Positions 12,625 to 13,422 of a stretch of DNA of 13,422 nt are shown piece after piece (position 1 is the stretch's first letter; every line of letters starts with the position of its first letter). The position numbers were made by a program, and so were the translations under genes. The notes beneath the pieces are model-generated. The model did no database searches, had not been told where the DNA came from, and was given only the letters and a program-made list of their open reading frames with translations. The stretch is from JBOHBN01 sp050698355 (lineage in GTDB: Bacteria; Actinomycetota; Actinomycetes; Streptosporangiales; WHST01), in contig JBOHBN010000188.1 in NCBI GenBank assembly GCA_050698355.1, forward strand, positions 1-13,422, written 5' to 3'.

Positions 12625-13422
12625 CTACTCCCACTCGATGGTGCCGGGGGGCTTGCTGGTCACGTCCAGGGCGACCCGGTTGACCGCGCGCACCTCGTTG
12701 GTGACGCGCGTCGAGATCCGCGCCAGCAGGTCGTACGGCAGGTGCGCCCAGTCCGCGGTCATCGCGTCCTCGCTGGTCACCGGCCTGAGCACGACGGGAT
12801 GGCCGTACGTGCGCCCGTCGCCTTGCACCCCGACAGAGCGTACGTCGGCGAGCAGGATGACCGGGCACTGCCAGACGGTACGGTCGAGGCCGGCGCGGGT
12901 CAGCTCGTCGCGGGCGATCGCGTCGGCGTCGCGCAGCACCTCGAGCCGCTCGCGGGTCACCTCGCCGATCACCCGGATCGCGAGACCTGGGCCCGGGAAC
13001 GGTTGCCGCCAGACGATCTCCGGCGGCAGGCCGAGCTCCTCGCCCACCCGGCGCACCTCGTCCTTGAACAGCGAGCGCAACGGCTCGACAAGCGCGAACC
13101 CGAGGTCCTCGGGGAGCCCGCCGACGTTGTGGTGGGACTTGATGTTCGCCGCCCCCGAGCCCCCGCCGGACTCGACCACGTCGGGGTACAGCGTGCCCTG
13201 CACAAGGAAGTTCACCTCGCCGTCGGCGGCGACCTCGCGGGCGGCGTCCTCGAACACCCGGATGAACTCCCGCCCGACGATGCGCCGCTTGCTCTCGGGG
13301 TCGCTCACACCGGCGAGTGCGGAGAGGAAGCGGTCGGACGCGTCGACGACCTTGAGCCGCACCCCGGACGCGGCGACGAAGTCCTTCTCGACCTGCTCTG
13401 CCTCGCTCTTGCGCAGCAGCCC
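12625..13422 (-). CDS. guaA: GMP synthase (glutamine-hydrolysing), C-terminal part
   Basis: The last 265 residues of GMP synthase, which converts XMP to GMP using glutamine and ATP. The visible part covers the later ATP-pyrophosphatase domain: LLRKSEAEQVEKDF, then VVDASDRFLSALAGVSDPESKRRIVG, GTLYPDVVESGGG and KSHHNVGGLPEDLGF. The C-terminal dimerisation and XMP-binding domain follows, with RQPFPGPGLAIRVIGEVT, RPVTSEDAMTADWAHLPYDLL and the invariant ending SKPPGTIEWE. The glutamine amidotransferase domain and the SGGVDS P-loop lie beyond the right edge. Nothing looks truncated or altered in the part seen. Confidence 0.97.
   Translation of the reverse strand, partial: GLLRKSEAEQVEKDFVAASGVRLKVVDASDRFLSALAGVSDPESKRRIVGREFIRVFEDAAREVAADGEVNFLVQGTLYPDVVESGGGSGAANIKSHHNVGGLPEDLGFALVEPLRSLFKDEVRRVGEELGLPPEIVWRQPFPGPGLAIRVIGEVTRERLEVLRDADAIARDELTRAGLDRTVWQCPVILLADVRSVGVQGDGRTYGHPVVLRPVTSEDAMTADWAHLPYDLLARISTRVTNEVRAVNRVALDVTSKPPGTIEWE

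Overview
The window is high-GC chromosomal DNA from an actinobacterium. GTG starts are frequent, codon third positions are G/C-rich, several starts have purine-rich Shine-Dalgarno (SD) sequences, and all the recognisable proteins have typical actinobacterial relatives. It reads as core chromosome, not a genomic island. From memory, sucC, an icmB-like B12 subunit, pcrA and a PspC-kinase-regulator cluster also lie near one another in Streptomyces-type chromosomes. The genus cannot be fixed from this sequence. I see no tRNA, rRNA, CRISPR array, transposase, phage gene or frameshifted gene.

Layout from left to right: the 5' end of sucC (-, cut by the window edge); a DUF1707 membrane protein (+); a stand-alone cobalamin-binding mutase small subunit, icmB-like (-); a DUF3592 membrane protein (+); the helicase pcrA/uvrD (-); a PIG-L/LmbE deacetylase (+); a two-component system of LuxR-type regulator and PspC-domain histidine kinase (-); a divergent run of a PspC/LiaF-like membrane protein, a 60-residue membrane protein and kynureninase (+); a four-TM LytR-CpsA-Psr protein (-); a metallo-beta-lactamase-fold hydrolase (+); and the 3' part of guaA (-). 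Transcription units alternate strand almost without exception, giving five convergent junctions. Four of these hold strong inverted repeats or hairpins. The fifth, kynU against LCP, has no spacer: the two genes overlap tail to tail by 10 bp.

The most coherent functional unit is the envelope-stress-like module at about 5.4-8.9 kb. The kinase and the divergent membrane protein both start with a PspC domain, and kinase and regulator overlap by a GTGA. The divergent promoter region carries a 10-bp dyad centred between the two start codons. A related element lies upstream of the DUF1707 gene, which suggests, by inference only, a small shared regulon. The PspC-type proteins, DUF1707, LCP and possibly DUF3592 all point to cell-envelope upkeep. 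sucC, icmB, kynU and guaA are metabolic and pcrA is DNA repair.

The other notable structure is a pair of related 52-bp palindromic elements (2119-2170 and 5362-5413) that share an outer GTGATCATGAA arm but differ in the middle. They look like two members of a dispersed palindromic repeat family lodged at convergent gene ends. I found no clearly new multi-gene system; the candidates worth checking are these repeats and the operator-like dyads.
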